From: Flavobacteriaceae bacterium
GTDB taxonomy: Bacteria > Bacteroidota > Bacteroidia > Flavobacteriales > Flavobacteriaceae
Direction of reading: 5' to 3'
Assembly: GCA_018401115.1 (NCBI GenBank)
Contig: JAGYKX010000005.1
Span: 744,001-808,000, forward strand
DNA: 64,000 nucleotides
Of the stretch, positions 1-13,592 are shown piece after piece (positions within the stretch are counted from its first letter, which is position 1; each line of letters begins with the position of its first letter). The notes beneath the pieces are model-generated. The model did no database searches and was not told the origin of the DNA. It saw only the letters and a list, made by a program, of their open reading frames with translations. Position numbers and translations under genes: made by a program.

Positions 1-59
1 CCGTATTTATCTTCTAATTCAATAGCTTGCTGTGCACTTAATTTAACCGTTTGAGACAT
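1..59 (-). CDS. rocD: Ornithine aminotransferase, N-terminal fragment (gene runs off the window)
   Basis: Only the first 19 codons are present. The peptide begins MSQTVKLSAQQAIELEDKYG, which matches the N-terminus I know for flavobacterial ornithine--oxo-acid transaminases, where the sequence continues with AHNYHPLPVV. The enzyme is PLP-dependent and converts ornithine to glutamate semialdehyde in arginine and proline metabolism. It is divergent from rlmD, a neighbour arrangement common in this family. A -7-type box (TAGCTTTG on the minus strand, 118-125) lies about 60 nt upstream. The assignment rests on a short N-terminus, so it is probable rather than certain. Confidence 0.65.
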   Translation of the reverse strand, partial: MSQTVKLSAQQAIELEDKY

Positions 60-117
60 AAATGTTTTTTAAAGATTGGTGTAATTTAGACTATAAAAAG
101 AAATAGTCTGTTTGCCA

Positions 118-155
118 CAAAGCTACAATTTTAAATAAAAAAGATAGTACTTTTG
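118..155. promoter_or_regulatory. Divergent -7 boxes for rocD (minus) and rlmD (plus)
   Basis: Two Bacteroidota -7 motifs (TAnnTTTG) face away from each other. TAGCTTTG lies on the minus strand at 118-125 and TACTTTTG on the plus strand at 148-155. The plus-strand box ends only 4 nt before the rlmD ATG, so the rlmD transcript probably starts at or next to the start codon. I see no convincing -33 TTTG at the usual spacing for either. Confidence 0.5.
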
Positions 156-159
156 CACC

Positions 160-1572
160 ATGCGAAAAAGAAGAAATCCCCTTGTATTCGAAAACATCTT
201 AGTAACAGACACTGCTGCTAAGGGAAAAACGGTTGGAAAAGCACCAGACGGTCGCGTAATTTTCATCAATAATGCTGTTCCTGGTGACATTGTAGACGTC
301 AAAACCACCAAAAAAAGGAAAGCATACTTCGAAGGAACCGCTGTAGCATTTCACCAAAAGTCAGAAAAAAGGGCTATACCAGCATGTGAACACTTTGGTG
401 TTTGTGGTGGTTGTAAATGGCAGCACATGGGTTATGAACACCAGATCGCGTATAAAGAACAAGAGGTTTTAAACAACTTAAAGAGAATTGGACATATAGA
501 TCTCCCAAAAGTGACTCCAATTGCTGGAGCTCCTGAAGCATACTTTTACAGAAACAAAATGGAATTTTCATTCTCTGACAGTAGGTGGTTAACCCCTGAA
601 GAGATTCAAAAAAAAGACACCATAGAAGATAGAAACGCTTTGGGTTTTCACATTCCAGGTATGTGGGATAAAATTCTTGATATTAAAAAATGTCACCTTC
701 AAGCAGACCCGTCGAATGAAATGAGATTATTTGTGAAACAGTTTGCAATAGCAGAGGGAATCACATTTTTTAATCCCAAAAATCATACTGGAGAATTGAG
801 AACGCTCATGATTAGGACAAGTTCTAATGGAGAATACATGGTCCTCATTCAGTTCTGTGAAAACATTGCTTCCAATAGAATTAAACTCTTAGAGGCTATA
901 AAAATACAATTTCCTAATATTACCTCTTTACAATACGTCATAAATCAAAAAGCAAACGACACTATTTATGATCAAGAGGTGATTTGTTTTAGTGGTAGGG
1001 ATCACATCATTGAAGAGATGGAAGGCTTACAGTTTAAAATAAATGCCAAATCTTTTTACCAAACCAACGCCACACAAGCGTATAACTTATATAAAATAAC
1101 CAGAGATTTTGCTGGACTTACTGGTAAAGAATTGGTATATGACCTTTACACAGGCACAGGAACTATTGCACAATTTGTTTCTAAAAAAGCACATAAAGTA
1201 ATAGGTATTGAATCAGTCCCGGAAGCTATTATAGACGCTAAAGCAAATGCAATTCACAATAATATAGACAATGTAGAATTTTATGTAGGAGACATGAAAA
1301 ATGTGTTTACTCCCTCTTTTATAGCCTTGCATGGCAAAGCCGATGTCTTAATAACAGACCCCCCTAGGGATGGAATGCATAAAGATGTGGTAGAAGAAAT
1401 TTTAAAAATGGCGCCTGAAAAAATTGTGTATGTAAGTTGCAATAGTGCTACACAGGCGAGAGATTTGGGACTTATGAAAGAAAAATACGATCTTACCAAA
1501 ACACAAGCTATTGACATGTTTCCCCAAACACATCATGTGGAAAATGTTGTACTTTTAAGCTTGAAGAAATAA
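160..1572 (+). CDS. rlmD: 23S rRNA (uracil-1939-C5)-methyltransferase RlmD
   Basis: This 470-residue protein is a TrmA/RlmD-family SAM-dependent RNA m5U methyltransferase. An N-terminal TRAM RNA-binding domain (about residues 8-65) is followed by the iron-sulfur cysteines C76, C82 and C85, with a fourth candidate in IKKC near residue 178. The Rossmann SAM site reads LYTGTGT. The catalytic region carries DPPRDGMH and the nucleophilic cysteine in VSCNSAT, and the C-terminus ends with the family signature FPQTHHVE. The ATG at 160 fits the family N-terminus and lies directly after a -7 box, suggesting a leaderless mRNA. The family also includes RlmC and TrmA, but the conserved cluster cysteines favour RlmD. 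Confidence 0.88.
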   Translation: MRKRRNPLVFENILVTDTAAKGKTVGKAPDGRVIFINNAVPGDIVDVKTTKKRKAYFEGTAVAFHQKSEKRAIPACEHFGVCGGCKWQHMGYEHQIAYKEQEVLNNLKRIGHIDLPKVTPIAGAPEAYFYRNKMEFSFSDSRWLTPEEIQKKDTIEDRNALGFHIPGMWDKILDIKKCHLQADPSNEMRLFVKQFAIAEGITFFNPKNHTGELRTLMIRTSSNGEYMVLIQFCENIASNRIKLLEAIKIQFPNITSLQYVINQKANDTIYDQEVICFSGRDHIIEEMEGLQFKINAKSFYQTNATQAYNLYKITRDFAGLTGKELVYDLYTGTGTIAQFVSKKAHKVIGIESVPEAIIDAKANAIHNNIDNVEFYVGDMKNVFTPSFIALHGKADVLITDPPRDGMHKDVVEEILKMAPEKIVYVSCNSATQARDLGLMKEKYDLTKTQAIDMFPQTHHVENVVLLSLKK

Positions 1573-1578
1573 AGGATT

Positions 1579-2082
1579 ATGAAAAGGAATATACTTTTCT
1601 CGTTGATTGTTTTAGGCTGTTATTGGTCCTGTGAAAAAGACGACATTTGTATCGCAGGAGATACCCCAATGATCCGTATTACTTTTCTCGATTCTACAGA
1701 TGAAACTTCAGAAAAAGCACCTGAAAGGCTTTTAATTGTAGGAAAAGACAAAACAACGCCAATTACAACAATATCACCGGGATCTAGCAGTGTAACAGAA
1801 GCCTTAATTCCTCTAATTCCCAATACAAATCAAACTGAGTATTATTTAGTGACAAATGCAAGCATAGATTCAGAAGGAAATGTGAGTGGCAATATAGACG
1901 CTCTAATATTCTCTTATACCCCAAACCCAAAATTCATTTCAAAAGCCTGTGGATATATTGTTTCTTATGAGAATCTAATTCCAATACTGACGCCAGACTC
2001 AGACAATTGGATCAAAAAAATAACTGTATTAAGTCCAAGCATTTCTAATGAAAATGAAGTACACATTGAAATTTATCACTAG
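1579..2082 (+). CDS. DUF6452-like lipoprotein of unknown function
   Basis: This 167-residue protein has a lipoprotein signal ending at C18 followed by EKDD. An acidic run after the lipid-modified Cys is the type associated with surface export of lipoproteins in Flavobacteriia. The rest looks like a small beta-rich domain with several further cysteines. I associate this protein with the DUF6452 family, which commonly sits directly downstream of rlmD in Flavobacteriaceae. It starts 6 nt after rlmD and its 3' end overlaps the next gene by 35 nt, so the three genes are probably one transcript. The function is not known. Confidence 0.7.
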   Translation: MKRNILFSLIVLGCYWSCEKDDICIAGDTPMIRITFLDSTDETSEKAPERLLIVGKDKTTPITTISPGSSSVTEALIPLIPNTNQTEYYLVTNASIDSEGNVSGNIDALIFSYTPNPKFISKACGYIVSYENLIPILTPDSDNWIKKITVLSPSISNENEVHIEIYH

Positions 2083-2905
2083 TTTATTAGGGTTATTTAT
2101 GGTGCTTCAGACTCAAGCACAGCAGAAAAAAATAGACCTAAACCCAAAAGATAGTATAATCCACATGGAATCCTATGGCATTCGCCTAGGAATTGATTTA
2201 AGCAAGAAAATATTAGGACAACTAAAGTCAGATTTTGAAGGACTAGAAGTAGTAGCAGACTTTAGGTTAAGTCAAACACTTTATTTAGCAGCTGAATGGG
2301 GAAATGAAAAAAAGTCAATCTTAGAAGACACATATACCTATACACCTGACGGATCCTATTTTAAAATTGGTATAGATCAAAATACCTACGATAATTGGTA
2401 TGGGATGAACAACATGATCCATTTAGGAGGGAGATTGGCCTATGCAAAATACAGTCAAACCGTAAATGAGTTTGCTATATTTGATACAAACAGGTATTGG
2501 AATCCAGAAGGATTTGGCGTGAGCGATCAAACGCTTCCAACTTATAGTGGTTTAAGTGCTTTGTGGCTAGAAGTGGTCTTTGGAGCCAAAGTAGAATTAT
2601 TTGCCAATATTTTTTTGAATGCTAGTGTCAGGGGTGGCTATTTACTAAACCATGACAACAAAACAAACTTTCCAAACAATTGGGTTCCAGGTTTTAATGC
2701 TGTCACAGAAGAAAGCAAATTTGGAGTGGGTTACAATTACAGCATCAGTTATTTAATCCCAATCTTCAAAAAACCAAAAGTTTATAGAGAATCTGAAGAG
2801 GCTAAAAAGAAAAGATTAAAAGAAGTGTCTGAAGAAAAAAGTATTAAAAAAGAACAAAGAGCTGCAGATAAAGAGGAAAAAAAATCGTCAAAACAGACCC
2901 TTTAA
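2048..2905 (+). CDS. DUF6048-like outer-membrane protein
   Basis: The 285-residue product has a cleavable signal peptide (cleavage probably after TQAQ near residue 25). A beta-rich body with alternating hydrophobic strands and aromatic ends suggests an outer-membrane beta-barrel. The C-terminal 45 residues form a highly charged Lys/Glu-rich tail rather than a barrel-closing aromatic end. I connect it with the DUF6048 family seen next to the DUF6452 lipoprotein. The start overlaps the upstream gene by 35 nt, and the ATG two codons further in (2054) is equally possible. The conserved pairing suggests the two proteins work together in the envelope, but no function is established. Confidence 0.7.
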   Translation: MKMKYTLKFITSLLGLFMVLQTQAQQKKIDLNPKDSIIHMESYGIRLGIDLSKKILGQLKSDFEGLEVVADFRLSQTLYLAAEWGNEKKSILEDTYTYTPDGSYFKIGIDQNTYDNWYGMNNMIHLGGRLAYAKYSQTVNEFAIFDTNRYWNPEGFGVSDQTLPTYSGLSALWLEVVFGAKVELFANIFLNASVRGGYLLNHDNKTNFPNNWVPGFNAVTEESKFGVGYNYSISYLIPIFKKPKVYRESEEAKKKRLKEVSEEKSIKKEQRAADKEEKKSSKQTL

Positions 2906-2952
2906 TCATTTGACTTAAGTTTTCCAAGGCCCACCAGCTAAATTAAAAACCT

Positions 2953-3072
2953 CTAATAAAAGATATAAAATAATGCAAAAGCTATTGCAATCGCCATGAC
3001 TATTAAGATAGCTATAAATGTAAAAAGACAGCCCTTAAACACGTCCTTTCCTCTAATCATCTCCTCTGCCAT
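2953..3072 (-). CDS. 39-residue putative membrane peptide
   Basis: A short frame read directly from the sequence encodes a peptide starting MAEEMIRGKDVFKGC, followed by about 22 hydrophobic residues and a TAG stop. It has a charged N-terminus followed by a single membrane helix, as expected for a small inner-membrane protein. It lies 50 nt downstream of another small membrane-protein gene and would be the last gene of the transcript that begins with the rlmL-type gene. I do not recognise a family. The coding call rests on composition and context only. Confidence 0.4.
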   Translation of the reverse strand: MAEEMIRGKDVFKGCLFTFIAILIVMAIAIAFALFYIFY

Positions 3073-3122
3073 AATTTAACCCATCTCTATTTTATTCTTA
3101 AGACCTTTAAAAAAATCAATTC

Positions 3123-3350
3123 CTATTTTATTTCTCTAAGGCCTTTGATGAAAATCCATTTCATCATCATTTTCATTCCTTTCTCAGTCTCTACTACACC
3201 AAATTTAGGACTCAAAAAATTAGCTAACACAGCAGCAATAACTATCATATAGATAGGCACTTCATTTACCACAAATACTGATAAATATCTTAGTAGTAAA
3301 AAGAAAAAAGTAAACCCAATAAAATTATAAAACAGTGCTTTTACTTTCAT
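3123..3350 (-). CDS. 75-residue hypothetical membrane protein
   Basis: The protein has two hydrophobic segments (about residues 8-28 and 32-46) and a basic, methionine-rich C-terminal tail (about residues 56-75), consistent with a small inner-membrane protein. It starts 3 nt after the stop codon of the upstream RNA methyltransferase gene, so translation is probably coupled. I do not recognise a named family. It is called real because of the tight spacing to the upstream gene and its membrane-protein composition. Confidence 0.6.
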   Translation of the reverse strand: MKVKALFYNFIGFTFFFLLLRYLSVFVVNEVPIYMIVIAAVLANFLSPKFGVVETEKGMKMMMKWIFIKGLREIK

Positions 3351-3353
3351 AGA

Positions 3354-4526
3354 CTAGGTAAAAGATGGATTAAATTTAGCCCGTTTACTGCCCGCATACA
3401 TCTCGTACTTCACCAATCTAGATTCCAACTGTGAATTAAATACTTTTATTTTTCGAGAAGGCTTTAATCCAACAAATTTAAGGGCTTCTAAATTAGAGGT
3501 TATAAACCAAGCATGAGTGCCTGGATAATTTTTTTTAAGAGTATTACCTATACTTTCATAGAAATCTTTCATTTCCACATCTAATCGTTCCCCATAAGGA
3601 GGATTAAATACCATGTGAAGGGATTGGTCTGGTACTTCTTTCTCAGAAGTGAAAAAAGATTTTCGCTCTACGGTAATAAACTCCTCCAATTGGGCCTCAC
3701 TTATATTATCCTGTGCTTTTCTAATAGCAGAAGGCGCCTTGTCATAACCTGTAATTTTATAGGGGAAATCCGTCACCTTTTTTAAAGAGTTTTCCATAAT
3801 TGTTTGGAATAAATCAGGATCAAAATCGGTCCATTTTTCAAAAGCAAACTCCTTTCTATTAATATTTGGCGGCATATTACACGCAATCATTGCTGCTTCA
3901 ATTAATAGTGTTCCACTACCGCACATAGGATCTAAAAAATCTGATTGGCCTTTCCAACCACTCAATAATAATATTCCAGCAGCCAACACCTCATTTATGG
4001 GCGCTATGTTTGTAGCCGTCTTATAGCCTCTAATATGGAGAGAACGACCAGAAGAATCCAATGAAATAGTACATTGATCCTTTTGAATATGAACATTCAA
4101 CTTTAGATCGGGATGTTTCACATCTACATTAGGCCTTTCTCCAGTAGCTTCTCTAAAAGTATCTACAATAGCGTCTTTCACTTTTTGTGAGACATATAAA
4201 GAGTGGGAGAAATATTCAGAATTAACAGTAGTATCAATAGCAAATGTGGTATCTAAATCCAAAAGAGAGGTCCAATCCATTTTAGCCACCTGCCGGTACA
4301 AACTGTCTTCGTTTGTAGCTTTAAAAGTTGCTATTGGCTTAATAATTTTTGTAGCTGTTCTTAAGCATAAATTGGCTTTATACATAAAACCCGTATCCCC
4401 TTCAAAATAAACGCTTCTTATGGCAGTTTCTACATTCAGTGCTCCTAGATCACGAAGTTCTTTAGCCAATATATCTTCAAACCCAAAAAGGGTTTTAGCA
4501 ACCATTTTAAAATTTTTGTCTTGCAT
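3354..4526 (-). CDS. THUMP-domain RNA N2-guanine methyltransferase (RlmL/YpsC type)
   Basis: This 390-residue protein combines an N-terminal THUMP RNA-binding domain (about residues 45-170) with a Rossmann methyltransferase domain. SAM-binding and catalytic motifs are DPMCGSGTLLIEAAMIA and the N6/N2-methylase motif NPPYGERL. This is the architecture of the N-terminal half of E. coli RlmL and of B. subtilis YpsC, which methylate guanine N2 in 23S rRNA; the RlmK half is absent. The ATG at 4526 is used; M8 (MVAKTLFGFE) is an alternative closer to many homologues. A -7 box TATTTTTG lies at 4544-4551 on the minus strand. Confidence 0.85.
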   Translation of the reverse strand: MQDKNFKMVAKTLFGFEDILAKELRDLGALNVETAIRSVYFEGDTGFMYKANLCLRTATKIIKPIATFKATNEDSLYRQVAKMDWTSLLDLDTTFAIDTTVNSEYFSHSLYVSQKVKDAIVDTFREATGERPNVDVKHPDLKLNVHIQKDQCTISLDSSGRSLHIRGYKTATNIAPINEVLAAGILLLSGWKGQSDFLDPMCGSGTLLIEAAMIACNMPPNINRKEFAFEKWTDFDPDLFQTIMENSLKKVTDFPYKITGYDKAPSAIRKAQDNISEAQLEEFITVERKSFFTSEKEVPDQSLHMVFNPPYGERLDVEMKDFYESIGNTLKKNYPGTHAWFITSNLEALKFVGLKPSRKIKVFNSQLESRLVKYEMYAGSKRAKFNPSFT

Positions 4527-4609
4527 TCCGTTGGATTAAGCCACAAAAATACATTAATTTTATACCAAACCTATCCAAAGACTATCTATATACATAGTCG
4601 GCAAACAAA

Positions 4610-5281
4610 ATGATTTACGCCCTTCCTATTTTCGCAGTAATTCTTAGCTTTTTAGGGGTATATTTATTTCAGCCAAAAAGCAAACAATTACTTAAATTAC
4701 TTTTAGCCTTTAGTGGTGCTTTCCTCTTATCTGTACTTATTTTTGAGTTATTTCCAGAATTGTACGAACACCAAGATCCTAAGCAAATGGGATTATTCAT
4801 TCTATTGGGGATATTATTACAGATAGTTCTTGAGTTTTTTTCTAAAGGAGCGGAACACGGACATGTCCATTTAGAAACAAAAAGCACTAAAATTCCTTTG
4901 ATGCTTTTTGTGAGTTTATCCATACATGCATTTTTAGAAGGCATACCTGTCGTTAACCACTACCACTTACTTTATGGTATTGTCATTCACAAAATTACAG
5001 TTGCCGTAATACTGAGTATTTTCATTCTAAAAACAAATATTAAGTTTTATCAAGCACTATTGGTAATGACCCTATTTTCAATAATGACTCCGCTGGGAAG
5101 TCTGTTTTATAGTTTATATCCATTGCCCCCTATATGGTCCAGCGCACTCAGCGCATTGGTAACAGGGGTGCTCTTGCATATTGCCACTGTAATACTGTTC
5201 GAAAGCTCAGAAGGACACTCTTTTAACCTCAGAAAAATATTGGTTATTGTACTAGGTATAACTACCGCTTATTTCCTTTAA
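4610..5281 (+). CDS. ZIP-family metal transporter
   Basis: The 223-residue protein is an integral membrane protein with about seven or eight hydrophobic helices. It has the ZIP-family features of a His-rich loop (residues 83-87, GHVHL) and polar residues inside helices (FELFPELYEH; SIHAFLEG, where the His and Glu match the ZIP metal-site helix; and VIHKITVAV). ZIP proteins import zinc, iron or manganese across the inner membrane, and the metal cannot be told from this sequence. It ends 2 nt before the DUF4268 gene, so the two are probably co-transcribed. Confidence 0.8.
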   Translation: MIYALPIFAVILSFLGVYLFQPKSKQLLKLLLAFSGAFLLSVLIFELFPELYEHQDPKQMGLFILLGILLQIVLEFFSKGAEHGHVHLETKSTKIPLMLFVSLSIHAFLEGIPVVNHYHLLYGIVIHKITVAVILSIFILKTNIKFYQALLVMTLFSIMTPLGSLFYSLYPLPPIWSSALSALVTGVLLHIATVILFESSEGHSFNLRKILVIVLGITTAYFL

Positions 5282-5283
5282 TC

Positions 5284-5709
5284 ATGTATAGTAAGGCAGC
5301 GTTAAAAGCACTAAAACAGGACTTTTGGACTTCCTTTGGAAAGTCGTTTCCAAGAAAGTGGACGCTATACAATACAAAAATAAAAGGCTTAGAGTTTAAA
5401 TTCCATTTTGACAAAAAGAATGCAATGGTATGTCTGGACATAGACGATAGTCTAGAAAGACGCATGGAATTATGGGGCAAAATACAATCATTGCAAACCG
5501 TATTTTTAGAAAGCTTCCTATCAAATGCAATATTTGAAGAGATATTCTATATAGGTCAAGAAAAGGACATTTCAAGGGTATATGTAATATTAGAAGGAGT
5601 CTCCATGCACAACAAAAATACTTGGCAAGAAGCCATGGTATTTCTCAATGAATCGATGTCTCAATTTGAAGATTTCTTTGAAGATTTTAAAACCGTTCTA
5701 GAGGACTAA
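5284..5709 (+). CDS. DUF4268 domain protein
   Basis: This 141-residue soluble protein starts 2 nt after the ZIP transporter gene. It opens with FWTSFGKSFPRKWTLYNTKIKG-type sequence (aromatic and basic) and contains an acidic C-terminus, features I associate with DUF4268. That domain also occurs at the C-terminus of some nuclease-related and DUF4268-only proteins in Bacteroidota. No catalytic motif is evident, and the function is unknown. Confidence 0.7.
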   Translation: MYSKAALKALKQDFWTSFGKSFPRKWTLYNTKIKGLEFKFHFDKKNAMVCLDIDDSLERRMELWGKIQSLQTVFLESFLSNAIFEEIFYIGQEKDISRVYVILEGVSMHNKNTWQEAMVFLNESMSQFEDFFEDFKTVLED

Positions 5710-5765
5710 AAAATCATATTTTTTATAGGTTCAGGTCATAATAGTTATGCTTGCTTGAGTAAAGG

Positions 5766-5803
5766 TCAAAAAAAATCCCGAACACATTGCTGTATTCGGG
5801 ATT
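5766..5803 (-). terminator. Terminator of the rRNA operon
   Basis: A perfect 8-bp stem (ATCCCGAA at 5775-5782 with TTCGGGAT at 5795-5802) is followed on the minus strand by a run of eight T residues. It lies just beyond the 5S gene and ends the rRNA transcript. Confidence 0.85.
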
Positions 5804-5811
5804 CAAAAAAA

Positions 5812-5919
5812 GGCAACGACCTACTCTCCCACTTGGTATAGCAGTACCATCGGCGCTGATGAGCTTAACTTCCTTGTTCGGAATGGAAAAGGGTGGGCCT
5901 CATCGCCATGATCACCTTA
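5812..5919 (-). rRNA. rrf: 5S ribosomal RNA
   Basis: On the minus strand the sequence contains the 5S hallmarks: GGTGATCATGGCGATGAGG near the 5' end, the conserved CCATTCCGAAC loop, GAAGTTAAGC, and GTGGGAGAGTAGGTCG near the 3' end. The terminal GGTGA/CGTTGCC region pairs as helix I. The length of about 108 nt is normal for Bacteroidota. It is the last gene of the rRNA operon. Confidence 0.93.
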
Positions 5920-6082
5920 AATCTTGGTAGCTTTCTGTGGCTCTCGCCTTAGATACACTACGCTATATCTTAACATACTAGGACAGTGTGAGGAACAAGT
6001 TCCACACTCAATTTATAAAAATACTTCAATAACATAAGAGTAAAAGTCTGTGCAGCTCCCTAGCCTAAACCAGGGAGCGTGC

Positions 6083-8912
<2,830 letters not shown>

Positions 8913-9141
8913 GCCAGATCTTTTGCCGCCGTAAGTGCATCGCACTTACAACTGAGCATGCTCTTAATTATTATTTATTACAATACATATCCGAAAATAT
9001 ATATCGCTCGTATTTCCATTTTTTATCGTGCTGCAATCCCTGAAGATTACAATCACAATGTCCCAATATGTCAATGAACGTTTTTAATCTACTCCATAGT
9101 TCATGCCGTGTAGCAATCCATATAGTATCTGCAATTAATCG

Positions 9142-9215
9142 TGGAGAATATCGGAGTCGAACCGATGACCTCCTGCGTGCAAGGCAGGCGCTCTAGCCAG
9201 CTGAGCTAATCCCCC
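9142..9215 (-). tRNA. tRNA-Ala (anticodon TGC)
   Basis: The minus strand folds as a 74-nt tRNA. The acceptor is GGGGGAT/ATTCTCC, followed by TA at positions 8-9, the D-arm GCTC...GAGC, an anticodon loop with TGC, and the T-arm with GGTTCGACTCC. The CCA end is not encoded. It lies in the 16S-23S spacer, the usual place in Flavobacteriaceae. Confidence 0.95.
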
Positions 9216-9427
9216 CATTAAAAACTCTAAAGTCTTTCAAGGTTCTAAGCATGTTACATAAGGTAACACCCAGTAACCCAACTTCTAAAATTTCCTAATT
9301 CTTAATGAACGTAATTTAATACTCCTCTAACAATAACGTTTTTAGTAGTAAGCCCTAAAGGCTTTCTACAAAATTAATTACTTTGAAAATAGAAAATATA
9401 TTTTCTATTTATTTAAGTAATAACTTG

Positions 9428-9501
9428 TAGTCTCAGGCAGACTCGAACTGCCGACCTCTACATTATCAGTGTAGCGCTCTAACCAGCTGAGCTATGAGAC
9501 T
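9428..9501 (-). tRNA. tRNA-Ile (anticodon GAT)
   Basis: This is a 74-nt cloverleaf on the minus strand. It has the acceptor AGTCTCA/TGAGACT, the D-arm GCTC...GAGC, the anticodon stem CTACA/TGTAG around a loop carrying GAT, and the T-arm GGCAGTTCGAGTCTGCC. It is the first of the two spacer tRNAs after 16S. CCA is not encoded. Confidence 0.95.
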
Positions 9502-9647
9502 GCGCATTGTTAAATTTCTATCTCTAATATTATGTAAGTATCTCCTCCTACACAACACTAGTAATATATCTTAATTAAAAAGAACAGCAAGATGGAATAA
9601 ACTATCCAAAAGAGTTAGGTACTTAAATCTTTTGGTTGTTTTTCTCT

Positions 9648-11175
<1,528 letters not shown>

Positions 11176-11347
11176 TGTTTGTTAAATAATTTCTAACAAC
11201 CTCAATAAAAAACTCTTTCCCAAACTCTTTTTAAGGATAATTTAATTCAATCTTATTGTAAAACCATATCAATATGATTCTACGCGCTGTCTTTTCAATA
11301 TGTCTATGAACTTTTATTTATAACCGCTCTGTCTCCCAAAGCGGGTG

Positions 11348-11378
11348 CAAATATAGAACGAGTTTTCTGGTTTCACAA
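11348..11378 (-). promoter_or_regulatory. rRNA operon promoter
   Basis: On the minus strand TTGT (11375-11378) is followed by a 19-nt spacer and TATATTTG (11348-11355). This matches the Bacteroidota sigma-A promoter TTTG-N19-TAnnTTTG. It lies about 170 nt upstream of 16S. Confidence 0.75.
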
Positions 11379-11564
11379 CATCTATTTGTAAAAATATTTA
11401 ATCTTTTTTTTGACCCCTGTCCACTACCCTATTTTACAAGGAGTTAGAGCAAATAAAAAAATGAAAAAAGCTAGGGCATCGGGCGTGAGGCCATAATTTA
11501 AAGTGAATTTAAAAGGAGAATAATAATAATTGACTCTTTATATAAGGAAAAGAGGTCAGGATTA

Positions 11565-11594
11565 TTGCCAAGTAAATCAATGGTGTTATATTTG
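11565..11594 (+). promoter_or_regulatory. Promoter of the thrS-infC-rpmI-rplT operon
   Basis: TTGC (11565-11568), an 18-nt spacer and TATATTTG (11587-11594) fit the Bacteroidota promoter. Transcription should start near 11599, giving a leader of about 20 nt before the ATG at 11619. This decides the thrS start codon against the longer open frame. Confidence 0.65.
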
Positions 11595-11618
11595 CGCCTC
11601 TTATACTTATATATAAAG

Positions 11619-13562
11619 ATGATAAAAGTTAGCTTACCAGACGGATCCGTAAAGGAATTTAATAAAGGCGCTACGCCTATGGACGTAGCCATGAGTATTA
11701 GTGAGGGATTGGCGAGAAATGTAATATCGGCGAGTTTTAACAATACCGTTGTAGAAACCAAGACGGCTTTAGAGGAAGACGGTAGCCTGGTACTCTTTAC
11801 TTGGAATGACGACGCTGGTAAGAAAGCATTCTGGCATTCTTCTTCTCATATTGTTGCCCAGGCTTTAGAACAATTGTATCCTGGAATAAATTTAACAATT
11901 GGCCCTGCCATTGACAATGGTTTCTATTATGATGTGGAACTTCCTGAAGGTAAAGTGATTTCTGATAAGGATTTTAGCCAGATTGAAAAAACCGCTTTAG
12001 AGATTGCAAGAGGCAAGCACGAATTTAACATGCGCAGTGTGTCTAAAGCAGACGCACTTAAAAAATACCGTGATGAAAAAAACCCTTATAAGGTTGAACT
12101 GATAGAAAACCTGGAAGATGGTAGTATTACTTTTTGCGACCATGATTCTTTTACAGATTTGTGTAGGGGTGGTCATATTCCCAACACGGGCATTGTAAAG
12201 GCTATTAAAATTTTAAGTGTTGCGGGTGCTTATTGGAGGGGAGATGAGAATAAACCCCAACTTACTAGACTGTACGGAATCTCATTCCCTAAGCAAAAGG
12301 AGCTTAGCGAGTATCTAGAACTCTTGGAAGAGGCTAAAAAAAGAGACCATAGAAAATTAGGTAAAGAAATGGAACTCTTTACTTTTTCTCAAAAAGTAGG
12401 TCAAGGTTTGCCTTTATGGTTACCTAAAGGAGCTGCGCTAAGAGAAAGGTTAGAGAACTTTTTGAAAAAAGCACAAAAGAAAGCGGGTTATGAAATGGTC
12501 GTTACACCACATATTGGACAAAAGGAACTCTATGTGACTTCTGGACACTACGCAAAATACGGAGAAGATAGCTTTCAGCCCATCAAGACACCTAAAATGG
12601 ATGAGGAGTTTCTTTTAAAACCCATGAACTGTCCGCACCACTGTGAAATTTACAACAGCAAACCTTTTAGTTACAAAGAACTTCCTAAGCGTTTTGCTGA
12701 ATTTGGAACGGTGTATAGATACGAACAGAGTGGCGAGTTACACGGGCTGACTAGGGTGAGAGGGTTTACACAAGACGACGCACATATTTTTTGCACCCCT
12801 GACCAATTAGACCAGGAATTTAAAGATGTGATTGACTTATCTTTATATGTATTAAATTCACTTGGCTTTGATAATTTCACCGCACAAGTTTCTGTAAGAG
12901 ATTTGAGCAAGCCAGAAAAATACATTGGGTCTGTTGAAAATTGGGAAAAAGCAGAAAATGCCATTATTAATGCTGCAGCTGAAAAAGGGTTGAATTATGT
13001 GGTAGAAGCTGGTGAAGCTGCTTTCTATGGTCCTAAATTGGATTTCATGGTGAAAGATGCCCTGGGAAGACAATGGCAATTGGGAACCATTCAAGTAGAT
13101 TACAACCTTCCTGAAAGATTTGAACTTAGCTACAAAGGCAGTGACAATCAATCACACAGGCCGGTAATGATCCATAGAGCGCCTTTCGGAAGTATGGAGC
13201 GTTTTATTGCCTTATTGCTGGAGCATACTGGAGGGAATTTCCCTTTATGGCTTACTCCAGAGCAGGCCATTATACTCCCTGTAAGTGAGAAGCATGAAAA
13301 ATATGCTGAAAAAGTTTTAAATTCACTAGAAAATGCCGAAATTCGCGGCCTCGTTGACAGTAGAAATGAAACTATTGGTAAGAAAATTAGAGAGGCAGAA
13401 ATGAGCAAAATCCCATTCATGCTGATCGTTGGAGACCAAGAGGCTGAAGACCAAACTATCTCTGTAAGGAAACACGGAGGAGAAGAAATAGGCACTATTT
13501 CGGTAGAAGACTTTGCTCAACTAGTAAAAAAAGAGATTGAAACGACTTTGAAACCGTTTTAA
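11619..13562 (+). CDS. thrS: Threonyl-tRNA synthetase
   Basis: The 647-residue class II synthetase charges tRNA-Thr. It starts [14 protein letters not shown], the normal beginning of the TGS domain. The editing domain ([12 protein letters not shown] region with the distal Cys/His of CRGGHIPN) follows, then the catalytic core with motif 2 ([27 protein letters not shown], containing the zinc ligands) and motif 3 ([18 protein letters not shown]), and a C-terminal anticodon-binding domain. A frame open from 11565 would add 18 residues, but those codons lie over the promoter. It heads the operon with infC, rpmI and rplT, a classical arrangement. Confidence 0.95.
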   Translation: MIKVSLPDGSVKEFNKGATPMDVAMSISEGLARNVISASFNNTVVETKTALEEDGSLVLFTWNDDAGKKAFWHSSSHIVAQALEQLYPGINLTIGPAIDNGFYYDVELPEGKVISDKDFSQIEKTALEIARGKHEFNMRSVSKADALKKYRDEKNPYKVELIENLEDGSITFCDHDSFTDLCRGGHIPNTGIVKAIKILSVAGAYWRGDENKPQLTRLYGISFPKQKELSEYLELLEEAKKRDHRKLGKEMELFTFSQKVGQGLPLWLPKGAALRERLENFLKKAQKKAGYEMVVTPHIGQKELYVTSGHYAKYGEDSFQPIKTPKMDEEFLLKPMNCPHHCEIYNSKPFSYKELPKRFAEFGTVYRYEQSGELHGLTRVRGFTQDDAHIFCTPDQLDQEFKDVIDLSLYVLNSLGFDNFTAQVSVRDLSKPEKYIGSVENWEKAENAIINAAAEKGLNYVVEAGEAAFYGPKLDFMVKDALGRQWQLGTIQVDYNLPERFELSYKGSDNQSHRPVMIHRAPFGSMERFIALLLEHTGGNFPLWLTPEQAIILPVSEKHEKYAEKVLNSLENAEIRGLVDSRNETIGKKIREAEMSKIPFMLIVGDQEAEDQTISVRKHGGEEIGTISVEDFAQLVKKEIETTLKPF

Positions 13563-13592
13563 AATATAAATGTTTAACTAAAATTAGAAGCC

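Larger units (their letters stand above)
11176..11618. other. Intergenic region between rRNA operon and thrS
   Basis: This 443-nt stretch has no gene. It holds the rRNA leader and promoter on the minus strand and the thrS promoter on the plus strand. An open frame beginning at 11565 runs into thrS, but its first 18 codons overlap the thrS promoter and are not translated if that promoter is used. I see no T-box or other recognised riboswitch. Confidence 0.6.

Noticed and set aside
11565-11618. Upstream extension of thrS
   Set aside because: These codons overlap the thrS promoter and have no counterpart in ThrS proteins.
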